NCBI GenBank assembly: GCA_905479495.1 | Contig: CAJQMR010000003.1 | Location: 248,001-312,000, forward strand | Direction of reading: 5' to 3' | DNA: 64,000 nucleotides | Source of the DNA: an uncultured Anaerolineae bacterium | Lineage (GTDB): Bacteria > Chloroflexota > Anaerolineae > Promineifilales > Promineifilaceae | Shown: piece by piece, positions 8,699 to 18,971 of the stretch | Layout of the letters: each line of letters begins with the position of its first letter | How positions within the stretch are numbered: the first letter of the stretch is position 1 | The notes under the pieces: generated by a model | Seen by the model: only the letters and a program-made list of their open reading frames with translations | Database searches by the model: none | Told to the model about the DNA's origin: nothing | Translations under genes and position numbers: made by a program

Positions 8699-9853
8699 AT
8701 GAAGAAAAATTTATTGGTTCTTGTACTCATCACTCTGCTGCTGGTGGCCTGCGATGGCGCAAGTGAAGAATCGACGGCTGATTTGCCCACAGTGGTGCCC
8801 ACCATTGTGATTGCGGGCAGTGAGGAAGAAAATGCGCCGACTGACGATCCACCTGCAGCGGAAGAACTGCCGGTTGAGGATGACGTTGTGGAGGAGAGTG
8901 GTGAGGAAGAAACGGCCGTATCCAGCGAAGAAACATCCGAGAGCGAAACAATGGAAAACAGCAGCGTCAACCTGGACGAAATCATCCTGTACGAAGAGCC
9001 GCAGGGCATAGATTATCGCACCACGCTGGAATACAGGATGACGATAGGTGACGAACTCATTGGCGCGGCGAATGCACAAGGCAACCGCACCGCCAGCCCG
9101 GACGCCTCTGAAATTGTGTTCACCATGACAGGCGACGCGGCGGGGGAGCTGGGCGAGACAATGATCATTACCCAAATCGAAGATGCATTTTACGCCGTCC
9201 TGCCACCCCAACCGTGCATCACCCTCTCTGGGCAAAGTGGCTTCGAGAATCCGTTTGGCCTCTTTTTAGACACTGGCGGCTTTTTAACCGAAGATGCCCA
9301 GCGTGTGCTGCCCGACGAGACGATCAACGGAGTGGACAGCGCCCATTTTGTGCTGAGTGAGCAAAACCTGCTGGATTGGGAAGTGTACGAGATTTACGAG
9401 GCTGATTTGTACATCGCCAAGGATGGCGGCTACGTCACCCGGCTGCGCATTTTGGGTCGAGGGGTGAACAATGTGCTCAACAGCAACGCCAGCCAGGAAG
9501 GCGACATTTTCTACGAGCTTAACTTTATCCCGGAAGCGATACCAGCCATCCAGGTACCTGAAGGCTGCGCCGATGCCACAGAAATCAATACGCAATACCC
9601 GGTTTTGGATGATGCAACGGCCGTAACCTCTGGTCCCGGTGTATTCAGCTACGAAACACAAACGTCGTTTGATGATGTCATTACCTTTTACAAAGATTCG
9701 CTCACGGCAAACAATGAGTGGACTGTTGCCCAGGAAATCATTCAGGAGCCAAATGCGACTATTACGTTTACAGGCACAGGCGGCACATTGATGGTGAATT
9801 TAGGGCCTGGCCTGAATGGCGGTGTGTTGGTCGGCATTATTGCAACGCCATAA
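8699..9853 (+). CDS. Lipoprotein, possible LolA/LppX-like N-domain
   Basis: A 384-residue exported lipoprotein with an AACGGAGG ribosome site. The signal peptide MKKNLLVLVLITLLLVACDG has a lipobox with Cys near residue 18. An acidic, low-complexity linker (Glu/Asp/Ser/Thr, about 22-90) follows, then a beta-rich domain (about 95-285: LEYRMTIGDELIG, TMIITQIEDAFYAVL, INGVDSAHFVLSEQ) whose pattern resembles LolA/LppX-type lipid-binding lipoproteins. A C-terminal domain (about 295-384) has a TSFDDVITFYKDSL pattern. It is the last gene before a strong terminator and may be expressed with the BTAD regulator and the 61-residue protein. The LolA-like assignment is inference from pattern only. Confidence 0.75.
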   Translation: MKKNLLVLVLITLLLVACDGASEESTADLPTVVPTIVIAGSEEENAPTDDPPAAEELPVEDDVVEESGEEETAVSSEETSESETMENSSVNLDEIILYEEPQGIDYRTTLEYRMTIGDELIGAANAQGNRTASPDASEIVFTMTGDAAGELGETMIITQIEDAFYAVLPPQPCITLSGQSGFENPFGLFLDTGGFLTEDAQRVLPDETINGVDSAHFVLSEQNLLDWEVYEIYEADLYIAKDGGYVTRLRILGRGVNNVLNSNASQEGDIFYELNFIPEAIPAIQVPEGCADATEINTQYPVLDDATAVTSGPGVFSYETQTSFDDVITFYKDSLTANNEWTVAQEIIQEPNATITFTGTGGTLMVNLGPGLNGGVLVGIIATP

Positions 9854-9865
9854 TGTTATTGACCC

Positions 9866-9904
9866 AAAAATCCCACTGGAGGCAATGCTTCCAGTGGGAT
9901 TTTT
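9866..9904. terminator. Bidirectional rho-independent terminator
   Basis: A perfect 15-base stem (AAAAATCCCACTGGA at 9866-9880 with its complement ending at 9904) closes an ~9-base loop, with A- and T-runs on both sides. It sits between two convergent genes and can serve both. Confidence 0.9.
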
Positions 9905-9925
9905 TGTTTTAGTTAACTGTGGGGT

Positions 9926-12900
9926 TTACGGCCGTTCCACAAACAGCCCGTCTATCACTTCCCCACCAAACCCATCGAGCGAGCCATTCCAGAACAAAGA
10001 GAAGGAGCAGGCAGTGTTGCTGCCAGTAGTGGGTGAACCGCACACAAAGATGTCTGCGCCGTCGCCAGAAACACCTGTGACAGCAAAACTGCCCAGCGTG
10101 GTCAGATAGATGTTGCCCGTGGCGTCATCTAACCAGACGCCCGATACATCTTCACTACTGGCGTCACTCAGACCGACATCAGAGCCGTCAAACTCCAAGC
10201 TCCAACTGCCACTCGTGCTGCTGCCCAAGCTGCTGGGGCTAAAGCGCAGAATATCTTCGTCCGCGCCACTAACGCCGGGGACGCTGAAGCTACCTAACGT
10301 ACTGAGCAGCAAATCGCCGGAGGCCGTCACTGAAACGCTGTCGATATCTTCGCCGCTGCGAGTGAGCCCCACGTCGGAACCATCGAAGTACATTTCAAAG
10401 CTGCCTGCGGTGCTGCTGCCTAACGAAGTAGGCACAAAACGCACCAGGTCAGAATCATCGACCGACCCGACGTCGGGAATGGTGGTGTTGCCCAAGAAGC
10501 TAAGAATAATCGAGCCATCATCCAGGAAGTGGAAGGCGTCAACGTCACGCGCACCAGCGCCGCTTAAGCCTACATCGGAACCATCGAGGAGTATGCTCCA
10601 AACGGCCGTATCCACATCAAACGCCAAAATATCCTCATCCGCAAACGAGACGCCGCCCACATTGCCACCGCTCGACGAGCTGACGTAAATCACATCGCCA
10701 CCAGTAGGCGGTGTTGTGGGTGTAGGTGTTGGCGGAATTGGGGTATTCGTTGCTGTTGGTAATGGTGTGTTTGTGGCAGTTGGCAATGGTGTATTCGTCG
10801 CTGTCGGCAATGGCGTATTTGTGGCCGTCGGCAATGGCGTATTTGTGGCCGTCGGCAGCGGTGTGTTTGTGGCTGTCGGCAACGGTGTGTTCGTGGCCGT
10901 TGGCAGCGGTGTGTTCGTGGCCGTTGGCAATGGTGTATTCGTGGCCGTTGGTAACGGTGTATTGGTCGCCGTCGGTGTTGGCGGGATGGGTGTTGGCGTG
11001 GGGCTGGTGCCGCCCAGGTTTAGGCCAAGCACCACCGGGTCGTGGTCCGACGAGCGGTACGCATCAGCGTCGTAATAAAGCGAAATCTGGTTGGCGGTTT
11101 TGAACTCTTCGTTGTAATCCAGGGCACGCGGCTCATCAGAGTTGATGTGCCATTCCGTTACGCCGCTCACCTGCGCCGTCAGGCTGGGGCTGGTGAGAGC
11201 ATAATCCAGCGTACCTACCTGCCCATCGAACACGTAAGAGTAGGCGTTTGCCAGACTGTTGCCCTGGTCTGTGTAGCCCGCGCCGGTGATGACGCCAATC
11301 GGATCTTCCATCGCGTAGGAATTCAAATCGCCCACGATGAGGAAGTCGCTGTCGCCGCTGCTGGTGGGGTCCGTGGCCAGCCAGTTGACCAGCGCCGTGG
11401 CGGCGTTGGTGCGCGTGACGTTGCAGTTGCCCTGCCCGTCGCCCAGATCAGGGTCGCCCACGTCGGTACAGGCAGAACCTTTGGATTTGAAGTGGTTTAC
11501 CACGATGGTAAACGCCTCGCCGCTGCCGTTTTGGCTGAAGGTTTGAGCCAAAGCAGGCCGGTTTTTCGTGTCCAGGAAGAGGGGATCATCTGAGGAATCC
11601 AAGATTTCCGCCGACCCGCTTGGCGTCACGGACGCCGGTTTGTAAATGAGGCCGACGGCAATTTCATCGGTACCAATTTGGCTGACGCCGGGATTGATGA
11701 AGCTGTAGGTGCCAGGTGCGGTAGCGGCGTTAAGGCCATTCACCAAATCTTGAATGGCACTCAGGCTGCCGTAGCCGTCATTTTCAATCTCGATGAGGCC
11801 GACGACATCAGCATCGAGGGCCACCAGAGCGGCAATGATTTTGTCGCGCTGGCGGTTGAATTCCGACAGGCTGTCGGCCCCGCGTGAGGTGGGGAAGCCG
11901 CCGCCGCTGCCGTTGCCATTGAAGTAGTTGAGTACGTTAAAACTGGCCACGCGTAATGTGCCGCCGACAGGAACCGGCGCAGCCGTTCTTGGGTTACTAT
12001 CCACAAAATTAACCGTGCCCACCGGTTGCAGTCGGTAGGTGTCGAAGCGTTGGTCGAGAACGGCCGTTAAGCCAGTGACCTGAGCCCCGCCGCGCAGCGA
12101 ATTGGCCGCGCTCAGTTCCGGCGCGGGGTAGATGACCGGGTCTTTGTTTTGTGCCCCGTTGGCATCATCCAGCGTAATGCGCCGCAGGTCGTTTTGGGCT
12201 TGCAGGGCGTTAGCCGCCGCGCCAGGGGTGGTCACCTGCGTGGGGTTAAACAGACGGCCCAGCGACAAATCCACATTGCCGTAGCGAGCCAGATTGTACG
12301 TTTCGGTCACGTCCAGCGTTTGCGGGAAGGTGACCAGCATCCCCTCGTACGCCTCCCAATCGGTGAGGTCAGTAACGGGCAGGGTGATGGTGGCGGGCGT
12401 GACGCTGGCTCCGCTGCTGCACAGGATCACGGTGGTGAGAGCATTCATTTCGGTGAGGAATACGCCGCTGCCGGTGCTGGTTTCAAACTCGGTGACGCTG
12501 CCTTGCAGCCGCACCACATCGCCCAGGGCCACGTCCACGCCAAAGCCATTGTCGTAAACAAAGATGCCTTCAGAGGTGGCCGCGCTGCCATCGGCATCGG
12601 CATCTTCTTCTTGCAGGTAGAAGCCGCCCAATTCATTTACGGTGTCCTGGTAATCCCCTACAACCACACCTTCGATGATGACATCGGCCACGCCGTTGAG
12701 CGGGCTGCTGCTGCCACTGCCCTGGATGGCGCTGATGAGCGTGGCGCTGTCGCCGCAGCTGCCAAAGCCGCCGGAGACGGTGCTAAAGCTGAAGCTGTAG
12801 TCGCTAGTCATGTTGTCGATTGTGCCGTCCTGATCACTGACCTGGTTGGCAAAAACGGTGACAGTGCAGGTTTCGCCGGAGACGAAGTCACTGGTTGGAT

Positions 12901-13693
12901 TGAGGGTGTAGCTTTGCGGGCCGCCGGTAGTAACGGCCGTAACCGTCCCACTCGTCGTACAGCTCAAATCCACCCAACTACCGCCCAAGGTCACCGGCTC
13001 GTTAAAGTTGATGGTGAGGTTGGCATTCAGGGCCACATTAGGCGTACCGTTTACCGGGGAGGTGCTCACAACCGATGGCGGGCCATCGCCGCAGTTGGCG
13101 GTGTGGCTGCCCAGTCCGGTGAAGGTGTCCTGGGGGAAGCCAATCCACTCAACGGCTGGATTAAAAGCGTCGGTTTCGTTGCTGTCGCCGCCGCAAACGG
13201 TGTCCAGACGTTGGATGGTGTTATTTTGGGTTGAGGTGTCGCCGCTGCCCCACTGGCTGCCAGGGTCCACACCGAGCTGGCCAATCACGTCCACAATGCC
13301 ACCGCTGTTGCGCAGGATAATAGTGTCATCCCCATTGAAAAATGAAGAGGTGGAGATGAGGTCGGCGACATTGAGAATGGTGGCCACGGCATCGTTGTCA
13401 GCTACCACGTACACGTCCCCGTCGGCCAGGGAACCAGTCAGGTTAATGGTGGTAAGGGGAGAGGTGCTGCCGTTAAAGTAAAATTCCAATTGATACCCGT
13501 TGGCGCTGAGGTCAACGGCCGTTCCGGTACCGTTATAAATTTCAATTGCTTTGTTGTTGGAGGAGCCTTCAATATATTCGGAGATAAAAAGTGAGGTTGC
13601 TACAGCCCGGGCGGGCGAGGTGTTGATGAAAAAGGGAAATGAAAAAAGAACAGATAGTGCCAGAAGTCGAAACCAAAGTCGTTTGCTGGGCAT
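9926..13693 (-). CDS. Secreted ExeM/NucH-like nuclease with lamin-tail domain
   Basis: A 1255-residue exported protein with AGGAGA before the ATG and a signal peptide ending near SPARA. Domain order: lamin-tail-like domain (about 30-195, [21 protein letters not shown]), Big_5 domain (about 204-311), an OB-like domain (about 320-450, [12 protein letters not shown]), then an endonuclease/exonuclease/phosphatase domain (about 575-890). The latter has the expected acid/His motifs [38 protein letters not shown] and SSDHDPVV. A stalk of PTATNTPL repeats (about 894-994) follows. The last 250 residues carry about four units based on FDGSDVGL and [14 protein letters not shown]. It probably degrades extracellular DNA at the cell surface. 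There is no LPXTG-like end; the C-terminal repeat may be the anchoring or binding part. Confidence 0.88.
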   Translation of the reverse strand: MPSKRLWFRLLALSVLFSFPFFINTSPARAVATSLFISEYIEGSSNNKAIEIYNGTGTAVDLSANGYQLEFYFNGSTSPLTTINLTGSLADGDVYVVADNDAVATILNVADLISTSSFFNGDDTIILRNSGGIVDVIGQLGVDPGSQWGSGDTSTQNNTIQRLDTVCGGDSNETDAFNPAVEWIGFPQDTFTGLGSHTANCGDGPPSVVSTSPVNGTPNVALNANLTINFNEPVTLGGSWVDLSCTTSGTVTAVTTGGPQSYTLNPTSDFVSGETCTVTVFANQVSDQDGTIDNMTSDYSFSFSTVSGGFGSCGDSATLISAIQGSGSSSPLNGVADVIIEGVVVGDYQDTVNELGGFYLQEEDADADGSAATSEGIFVYDNGFGVDVALGDVVRLQGSVTEFETSTGSGVFLTEMNALTTVILCSSGASVTPATITLPVTDLTDWEAYEGMLVTFPQTLDVTETYNLARYGNVDLSLGRLFNPTQVTTPGAAANALQAQNDLRRITLDDANGAQNKDPVIYPAPELSAANSLRGGAQVTGLTAVLDQRFDTYRLQPVGTVNFVDSNPRTAAPVPVGGTLRVASFNVLNYFNGNGSGGGFPTSRGADSLSEFNRQRDKIIAALVALDADVVGLIEIENDGYGSLSAIQDLVNGLNAATAPGTYSFINPGVSQIGTDEIAVGLIYKPASVTPSGSAEILDSSDDPLFLDTKNRPALAQTFSQNGSGEAFTIVVNHFKSKGSACTDVGDPDLGDGQGNCNVTRTNAATALVNWLATDPTSSGDSDFLIVGDLNSYAMEDPIGVITGAGYTDQGNSLANAYSYVFDGQVGTLDYALTSPSLTAQVSGVTEWHINSDEPRALDYNEEFKTANQISLYYDADAYRSSDHDPVVLGLNLGGTSPTPTPIPPTPTATNTPLPTATNTPLPTATNTPLPTATNTPLPTATNTPLPTATNTPLPTATNTPLPTATNTPLPTATNTPLPTATNTPIPPTPTPTTPPTGGDVIYVSSSSGGNVGGVSFADEDILAFDVDTAVWSILLDGSDVGLSGAGARDVDAFHFLDDGSIILSFLGNTTIPDVGSVDDSDLVRFVPTSLGSSTAGSFEMYFDGSDVGLTRSGEDIDSVSVTASGDLLLSTLGSFSVPGVSGADEDILRFSPSSLGSSTSGSWSLEFDGSDVGLSDASSEDVSGVWLDDATGNIYLTTLGSFAVTGVSGDGADIFVCGSPTTGSNTACSFSLFWNGSLDGFGGEVIDGLFVERP
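10736..10985 (-). repeat. 24-base tandem repeats encoding the PTATNTPL stalk
   Basis: About ten 24-base units encode eight residues each within the secreted nuclease. Units differ mainly at third codon positions, so the protein repeat is kept by selection while the DNA drifts. Units are head-to-tail without spacers, which excludes a CRISPR array. Confidence 0.9.
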
Positions 13694-13771
13694 AATTATT
13701 TTCTCCTAAGGATGGGAGTTGTTAGTAAGCTGCGGTTTTATATAGGAGGCAAGGCAATGGCGCAAGAAGTT

Positions 13772-15163
13772 TTAAGGATTGGGGAAAATCTTGCCCGGAT
13801 TGAGAATGCCATGCGGATCTAACGTTTGTTTTAGGCTGTACATGACGTCTACGGCCGTTTCGCCATGTTCCCGCACCATAAACTTCGCCTTCCCGATACC
13901 TACACCATGTTCTCCGGTTGAGGTGCCACCCAATTCAATGGCCCGCAAAACGACTTCTTCATTGGCCTGGTTGGCTTGCTGCCGCGTAGGCTCATCCTGA
14001 TAAGGCGTGGTGATGTGCAGGTTGCCGTCCCCCGCGTGGCCCACCATAAATTGGGGCAAGTTTCTCGTTTGCAGTGCCTGCCGGGCAAACTGGACCAGCG
14101 CCGGGTATTGGCTGATAGGCACCGCCATGTCTGATAGCTGCCAACGATAACCGGTAAACACGCGCCGCATGGTTTCGAACATGAGGTGGCGGGTGCGCCA
14201 CATCTTTTGTCGCTCAGCCGTGTCAGTGGTGGCCTGGAAGCGAATCGCGCCGTGTGCTGTGCAAATTTCTTGTACCAAGGCCAGATCCAATTCGGCCGTT
14301 TCAGCATGGGCGGCGTGGATTTCCATCAGCAGGGTGGGATTTTCGCCCCAATCGACGCCTTCCTCGCGGCTGAGCAAGGCAGACGTGGCTGCATCGATAA
14401 ATTCCAGGGCAGCAATGTCCAGGCCGGAAGCGCGCAAATCGACAACGGCCGTAATCGCCTCCGCCACTGAGGCAAACGCGGCCACGACACCGCTCATTAC
14501 AGTGGGTAGGGGCACCAGTTTGAGCGTCGCCTGAGTGACCACGCCCAGGGTGCCCTCGCTGCCCACAAACAAGTGCAGCAAATCGTATCCGGCAGATTGT
14601 TTTACGGAGCGTGACCCCACATGGATAAGACGGCCGTCTGCCAGCACCACCTCCATCGCCAAAACATTATCTTTGGTGGCCCCATATTTCACCGTGCGGC
14701 TGCCTGCGGCGTTGTTGGCCAACATGCCACCAAGCGAGGCATTGGCTCCCGGATCGGGCGCAAAAAAGAGGCCATGCGGCCCCAATGCCTGGTTCAAATC
14801 TTTGTAGCCAATGCCCGGCTGCACCGTCACCTGAAAATCGTCGGCGTGCAGGGCGACAATCTGGTTCATGCGTTCCAGCGACAGCAAAATACCACCAAAC
14901 AGGGGAATCGAATTGCCTTCCAGCGACGACCCTGCACCCCACGGCGTAACGGCAATCCGGTTGTCGTGGGCAATACGCAGCACATCGGCCACCTGCTGGC
15001 TGGTGCTGGGCCAGACGACAACTTCGCTTAGGTGTGCTTCATGCTGGGACATGTCTTGGGCGCGGAGTTTCCGTTCAGCCTCTGCGGTGGAAATTTGGTC
15101 GGGGGTGAGAACGGCCGTTAACGCAGCCAACACCGCTTCAGAAACTGGATTGAATTGATTCAT
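13772..15163 (-). CDS. FAD-linked 2-hydroxyacid dehydrogenase (GlcD/D-lactate type)
   Basis: A 463-residue flavoenzyme of the FAD_binding_4/FAD-oxidase_C family. It oxidises glycolate, D-lactate or another 2-hydroxyacid to the 2-oxoacid. The PCMH-type FAD-binding part (about 50-230) has VTPWGAGSSLEGNSIP and ASLGGMLANNAAGSRTVKYG. The C-terminal part has the ligand motif GHAGDGNLH (about 373) and TSTGEHGVGIGKAKF (about 415). It is full length for a GlcD/LDHD-like single subunit. It lies upstream of nothing else in its direction and follows the XylX-like and SMP-30 genes. If the xylose pathway here runs by an aldolase branch, glycolate from glycolaldehyde would be a logical substrate; that link is inference. 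Confidence 0.88.
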   Translation of the reverse strand: MNQFNPVSEAVLAALTAVLTPDQISTAEAERKLRAQDMSQHEAHLSEVVVWPSTSQQVADVLRIAHDNRIAVTPWGAGSSLEGNSIPLFGGILLSLERMNQIVALHADDFQVTVQPGIGYKDLNQALGPHGLFFAPDPGANASLGGMLANNAAGSRTVKYGATKDNVLAMEVVLADGRLIHVGSRSVKQSAGYDLLHLFVGSEGTLGVVTQATLKLVPLPTVMSGVVAAFASVAEAITAVVDLRASGLDIAALEFIDAATSALLSREEGVDWGENPTLLMEIHAAHAETAELDLALVQEICTAHGAIRFQATTDTAERQKMWRTRHLMFETMRRVFTGYRWQLSDMAVPISQYPALVQFARQALQTRNLPQFMVGHAGDGNLHITTPYQDEPTRQQANQANEEVVLRAIELGGTSTGEHGVGIGKAKFMVREHGETAVDVMYSLKQTLDPHGILNPGKIFPNP

Positions 15164-15215
15164 CTTTCTTGCCTCACTTCCGCTGATTTTTATCTGATGC
15201 TGGCAATAATGACTG

Positions 15216-16397
15216 TCACAACAAGCCGCGCTGGCTTAAATTTTTCATCAGGGCGATGGTGCCAAAACGCCACGGTGGGGCCTGATGGCTGTAGGCGACC
15301 CGATTTTGCAAGGTGCCCAACAAGGGGGCGCGAATCGTGACCAGATCGCCAATTTTATGGGTGAAGCCTTGTCCCACACCATCTCGATCCTGCTTTGGGG
15401 CAAACAGGGTGCCGGTAAACAACGCCAGCCCATCTGGGTATTGGTGGTTTTCGTTGATGGTTTGGGCCACTAAATCAAGCACGTCCCGGCTGATTAAATT
15501 CATGGGACTGACTTCATGCAGGGTAAACCCGTCTGGGCCGGTGATGGTAAGCGATACGGCCGTTTGCCGCACATCATCCAGCGAAAATGAATCATCAAAC
15601 AGGCGAATGAACGGGCCGATGGCGCAAGAGGCGTTGTTGTCCTTAGCCTTGCCCAGCAGCAGCGCACTGCGTCCCTCAATGTCGCGTAAATTGACATCGT
15701 TGCCCAGTGTGGCCCCCACCACCTGCGCCTGGGCGTTTACCAGCAGCACCAGCTCCGGCTCCGGGTTGTTCCACGAGGAAATGGGTAGGATCCCCACCTG
15801 CGCCCCCGTGCCCACAGCCGACATCGGCTGCGCTTTGGTAAACACTTCGGCATACGGGCCGATGCCCACTTCCAAATATTGCGACCAAAGCCCTTCGGCT
15901 TGCAGCACAGCTTTTACCGCCTCGGCTTCGGGTGAACCGGGCTGAATAGTGGACAGCTCGCCTTCCAGTTGGGCGTTGATCTTGCGGCGCACCGCTGCGG
16001 CCTGGCTGGCAGCCCCAGCCGCCTGCTCTTCGATAACCCGCTCTAACATGCTGACCATGAAGGTGACACCACACGCTTTGATCGCTTGCAGGTCAATGGG
16101 GGTAAGGAAATACGGCCGTGTTTCATCCATCGTTTCTTGCATTGTGTTGGCCATTAGCGCGTCATAGCTACCCAGGCGCGGAAGCGTGGCGGCGTCAATC
16201 GCCTGGCCAGAAAAGCCACGGTTGAGCAGTTCGGCACAGGTTGGGGCGATTTGGCTCAGATCCAATACACCTTGCTCCGTTAGCAACACAGGGCTGGGGC
16301 CAGCAACGCTGCCAGTGAGGGTGGCCGGAAGCCAGGCGCGCCCCAGCAGCGTCCCGCGAAACCCATCCTCCGGCAAAAATTGGTGCGGCTCGTACAT
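15216..16397 (-). CDS. Fumarylacetoacetase-family sugar-acid dehydratase (XylX-like)
   Basis: A 393-residue protein of the FAH superfamily. The beginning (FLPEDGFRGTLLGRAW, then DLSQIAPTCAELLN) resembles the 2-keto-3-deoxy-D-xylonate/arabinonate dehydratase branch (XylX of Caulobacter), which removes water to give alpha-ketoglutarate semialdehyde. The C-terminal core has NDVNLRDIEGRSALLLGKAKDN, GPFIRLFDD and LMNLISRDVLDLV-type motifs and HKIGDLVTI. A strong GGAGG precedes the ATG. It starts three bases after the lactonase stop, so the two form an operon. Together with the lactonase and the divergent Gfo/Idh/MocA oxidoreductase it suggests oxidative pentose degradation. The substrate sugar acid is inferred. 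Confidence 0.8.
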   Translation of the reverse strand: MYEPHQFLPEDGFRGTLLGRAWLPATLTGSVAGPSPVLLTEQGVLDLSQIAPTCAELLNRGFSGQAIDAATLPRLGSYDALMANTMQETMDETRPYFLTPIDLQAIKACGVTFMVSMLERVIEEQAAGAASQAAAVRRKINAQLEGELSTIQPGSPEAEAVKAVLQAEGLWSQYLEVGIGPYAEVFTKAQPMSAVGTGAQVGILPISSWNNPEPELVLLVNAQAQVVGATLGNDVNLRDIEGRSALLLGKAKDNNASCAIGPFIRLFDDSFSLDDVRQTAVSLTITGPDGFTLHEVSPMNLISRDVLDLVAQTINENHQYPDGLALFTGTLFAPKQDRDGVGQGFTHKIGDLVTIRAPLLGTLQNRVAYSHQAPPWRFGTIALMKNLSQRGLL

Positions 16398-16400
16398 CTG

Positions 16401-17273
16401 TTAACCTCCAAAAAAGGGCGTGGGCAGCCCCGTAACCCCAGGCTGGTAAGCAAACAAGCTGCCAGACAGCGGATATTTCTCCAGTTCTGCCTGTGTCATA
16501 TTTTGTGAGGCGGTGGTGATGTACAGCGTGTCCAGGTTGGGACCACCAAAGGTGCAGCTGGTAACGTTGGGGACGGGCAGCGGCACCACTTCTAAAATTT
16601 CGCCAGAGGGAGCATAGCGGGTGAGGCGGGCGCCCCCGTAATGGGCCAGCCAAAGGCAGTTCTCGCTGTCCACGGTCATGCCGTCGGGGGCACCTTCTTT
16701 GGCGAACGTTAGCTGGGTAAACGGCCGTTTCCCGCCAACCGCTCCATCATTATGTAAATCAAAAGCATAGACAATGCCTTTGATCGAATCATTGTGATAC
16801 ATCGTTTTGCCATCTACACTGAAGGCTGGCCCATTGGTGATGAGGTAGCCTTCGTCCACGGTGTGCAGCGATAAATCGGGATCTAGCCGGTAGAGGCTGC
16901 CGGTGGCTTCTTTCTCGGCTAAATGCATGGAGCCAGCCCAAAAACGGCCGTTTCCATCCACCTTGCCATCATTAAATCGGTTGCCTGTTAAATGTTCTTC
17001 AGGCAGCACAAGCGGCTCGATGGTCGTGGTGTCAAAATTGATGACCACAAATCCATCCGGTGTTGTGCCCACAAATCCCCCAGACTGACGAGTTGCCAGG
17101 CTGGTCACTTGCTGGGCAAAAGTCCAGGTGTGCTGTGCACCACTAGCCAACGAGAGTCGATGCACTTGCTGGCTGAGAATATCGACCCAATAAAGTGCAT
17201 TTTCGGCCGCTACCCACAGCGGCCCTTCGCCTAACTGGGCAGGAATTTCCCAAATACAGGTTACTTCATTCAT
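16401..17273 (-). CDS. SMP-30/gluconolactonase-family sugar lactonase
   Basis: A 290-residue six-bladed beta-propeller of the SMP-30/regucalcin family, which hydrolyses aldonolactones with a bound divalent metal. The metal-ligand glutamate lies in AQLGEGPLWV near residue 16. Other family marks are LYWVDILSQQVHRL, NRFNDGKVDGNGRFWAGSM (Asn/Asp ligands) and GAPDGMTVDSENCLWLAHYGG. It has AAGGAG upstream of the ATG and is followed after three bases by the XylX-like dehydratase. Because it sits between a GH43 xylosidase and the dehydratase, D-xylono- or L-arabinono-lactone is the likely substrate. Confidence 0.88.
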   Translation of the reverse strand: MNEVTCIWEIPAQLGEGPLWVAAENALYWVDILSQQVHRLSLASGAQHTWTFAQQVTSLATRQSGGFVGTTPDGFVVINFDTTTIEPLVLPEEHLTGNRFNDGKVDGNGRFWAGSMHLAEKEATGSLYRLDPDLSLHTVDEGYLITNGPAFSVDGKTMYHNDSIKGIVYAFDLHNDGAVGGKRPFTQLTFAKEGAPDGMTVDSENCLWLAHYGGARLTRYAPSGEILEVVPLPVPNVTSCTFGGPNLDTLYITTASQNMTQAELEKYPLSGSLFAYQPGVTGLPTPFFGG

Positions 17274-17297
17274 TCAAATTGATCTCCTTGGCGAATA

Positions 17298-17370
17298 AGC
17301 GGAACACAGAGTTGCGCAGAGTAGACACAGAGATACACAGAGAAAAATCTGCGAAATCTGCGGATAATTT
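17298..17370. repeat. Dispersed repeat, CACAGAG...ATCTGCG family, copy 1
   Basis: GCGGAACACAGAGTTGCGCA followed by ACACAGAGA and AATCTGCGAAATCTGCGGAT lies between the GH43 and lactonase genes. A close copy lies at 41755-41840 in the Mhq-like operon (GCGGAACACAGAGCTGCGCA, then TAATCTGCGTAATCTGTGGAT). Confidence 0.85.
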
Positions 17371-17402
17371 TTTTTCATTCATCGTGGTACGCTCTAAAAA
17401 TT

Positions 17403-18971
17403 TCAGGATTGGTCTTGATATTCAAACCAGTCGAAGTCGGCCACGTTTTGGCTGGGCTGGCCATTGCTGCTGGCGTAAAGTCCCAGATATGCACCGGTGA
17501 AGCCAGCCGCGACGGGGGTGCTTAGGATACGGCCGTCTACATCCTCCAACACCGTTTGCCAAACCTCCGGCTCCGTAGCGATGTAGAAGCTGTAGGCTTG
17601 CCCTCTGGCCGACACTTTGAAGGTGTAGCGGCCACCGCTCACGGGCAGCTCTGCCAGGGTGGTATCTTCACCAGCCGCACGCTTGATGAGCTGTACGGCC
17701 GTTTCGCCGCCTTCCGTCTGACAAACAACAAAACGAAAATGGAACCTGTCATTTTGCAGCAACACCAGCCCCGCACATTCGCCCGGCTGTTGTGGCGAAA
17801 ATTCCAGCATGGTTTGGGCGGTAAAGTTAATGTGCTGCTGCCGTCGGCCCACAAAGCTGGGATGCACCAATTCAGTAAGCTGTTCGGGTCGCAAATAAAG
17901 GCGCAGGTGAGACGGCCGTTCCGTTAAACTATAAATTTTCTCGCGCGGCGTGCGAATAAAGTTCCAGCAGTCAGCCAGCGTTGGCGCATCAAACTGGTCG
18001 CAGGCAGGCGGTTGCGGCCAGCGATGTTCGGGTAAATTGGGGGCAGGATGATGGAATTCGACACGGCCGATTCCGGGACTCACCAGCGGCCAATCTTCTT
18101 CCCAGCGCACCGGGACCAAAAATGTTTCACGCCCCAAATTGTAATAGTAGCCATCATACGGCCGCATCGCCAACAGCACCATCCACCACTCACCAGCCTG
18201 CGTGTCTACCAGGTCTGCATGCCCCGTACCGACGATAGGATGATCCAGGCCCAAATGGCGGTGCGTCAAAATCGGGTTACGCAGGTGGCTCACGTATGGC
18301 CCCGTAATCTTTTCGCTGCGGGCAATGGTAACCGCATGGTCATGGGCGGTACCACCTTCAGCAATCATCAAGTAGTAATAACCATCTTTGGTGTAAAGAT
18401 GGGGTGCTTCGGGGTGAACAGCATCTTTCATCGCGCCATCCCACAAGCCAACGCGTTCCCCCACCAGCTGCATGTTGTCCAAATCCACTTCTTGCAGCCA
18501 GATTTCGCGATGACCATGACACTGTTCTCCCCCCAGTGGAATACGGTTGCCCGTGTAGTAGCAACGGCCGTCTTTATCAAAAAACAGTGAGGGATCAATG
18601 CCTGGCGCATCATCCAGCCAGTACGGTTCCGACCAATCCCCAGCCGGGTCGGTTGCTGTCACAATGAAATTCCGCCCGATGTCATTGCCGAGGACAAGCG
18701 TGTTAATTACGTAAAAGATGCCATCGTGGTAACGAATCGTAGGGGCATATAAGCCGCGTGAAGCTTCCAAACCGTCCAGCGGCAACTGGCTGGGTCGGTC
18801 CAGCACGTGCCCAATTTGCCGCCAATTAACCAGGTCGCGGCTGTGGAAAATGGGCAGGCCAGGAAAATATTCAAACGTGGAGGTAACTAGATAATAATCC
18901 TCCCCCACCCGGCAAACGGAGGGATCAGGATAACATCCTGGTAAAATGGGGTTTTGATAGGTTCGATTCAT
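17403..18971 (-). CDS. GH43 beta-xylosidase/alpha-L-arabinofuranosidase
   Basis: A 522-residue glycoside hydrolase of family 43 without a signal peptide, so it acts in the cytoplasm on imported oligosaccharides. The N-terminal five-bladed propeller carries the three catalytic acids: general base D16 (YPDPS), pKa modulator D126 (APGIDPSLF) and general acid E188 (HPEAPHLY). The C-terminal 200 residues (from about 320) match the beta-sandwich domain of GH43 xylosidases (CAGLVLLQNDRFHFRFVV). AAGGAG precedes the ATG. It is the first gene of the minus-strand run toward the lactonase and XylX-like gene, and is divergent from the Gfo/Idh/MocA gene. Subfamily 11/12 beta-xylosidase is most likely; arabinosidase activity cannot be excluded. 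Confidence 0.9.
   Translation of the reverse strand: MNRTYQNPILPGCYPDPSVCRVGEDYYLVTSTFEYFPGLPIFHSRDLVNWRQIGHVLDRPSQLPLDGLEASRGLYAPTIRYHDGIFYVINTLVLGNDIGRNFIVTATDPAGDWSEPYWLDDAPGIDPSLFFDKDGRCYYTGNRIPLGGEQCHGHREIWLQEVDLDNMQLVGERVGLWDGAMKDAVHPEAPHLYTKDGYYYLMIAEGGTAHDHAVTIARSEKITGPYVSHLRNPILTHRHLGLDHPIVGTGHADLVDTQAGEWWMVLLAMRPYDGYYYNLGRETFLVPVRWEEDWPLVSPGIGRVEFHHPAPNLPEHRWPQPPACDQFDAPTLADCWNFIRTPREKIYSLTERPSHLRLYLRPEQLTELVHPSFVGRRQQHINFTAQTMLEFSPQQPGECAGLVLLQNDRFHFRFVVCQTEGGETAVQLIKRAAGEDTTLAELPVSGGRYTFKVSARGQAYSFYIATEPEVWQTVLEDVDGRILSTPVAAGFTGAYLGLYASSNGQPSQNVADFDWFEYQDQS

Noticed and set aside
10736..10985. Regular 24-base repeats as a CRISPR array
   Set aside because: Units are contiguous, without spacers, and encode a PTATNTPL stalk in frame.
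12149..13234. A 361-codon open frame on the plus strand
   Set aside because: It is opposite the secreted nuclease gene, which has clear domains; the product has no recognisable pattern.
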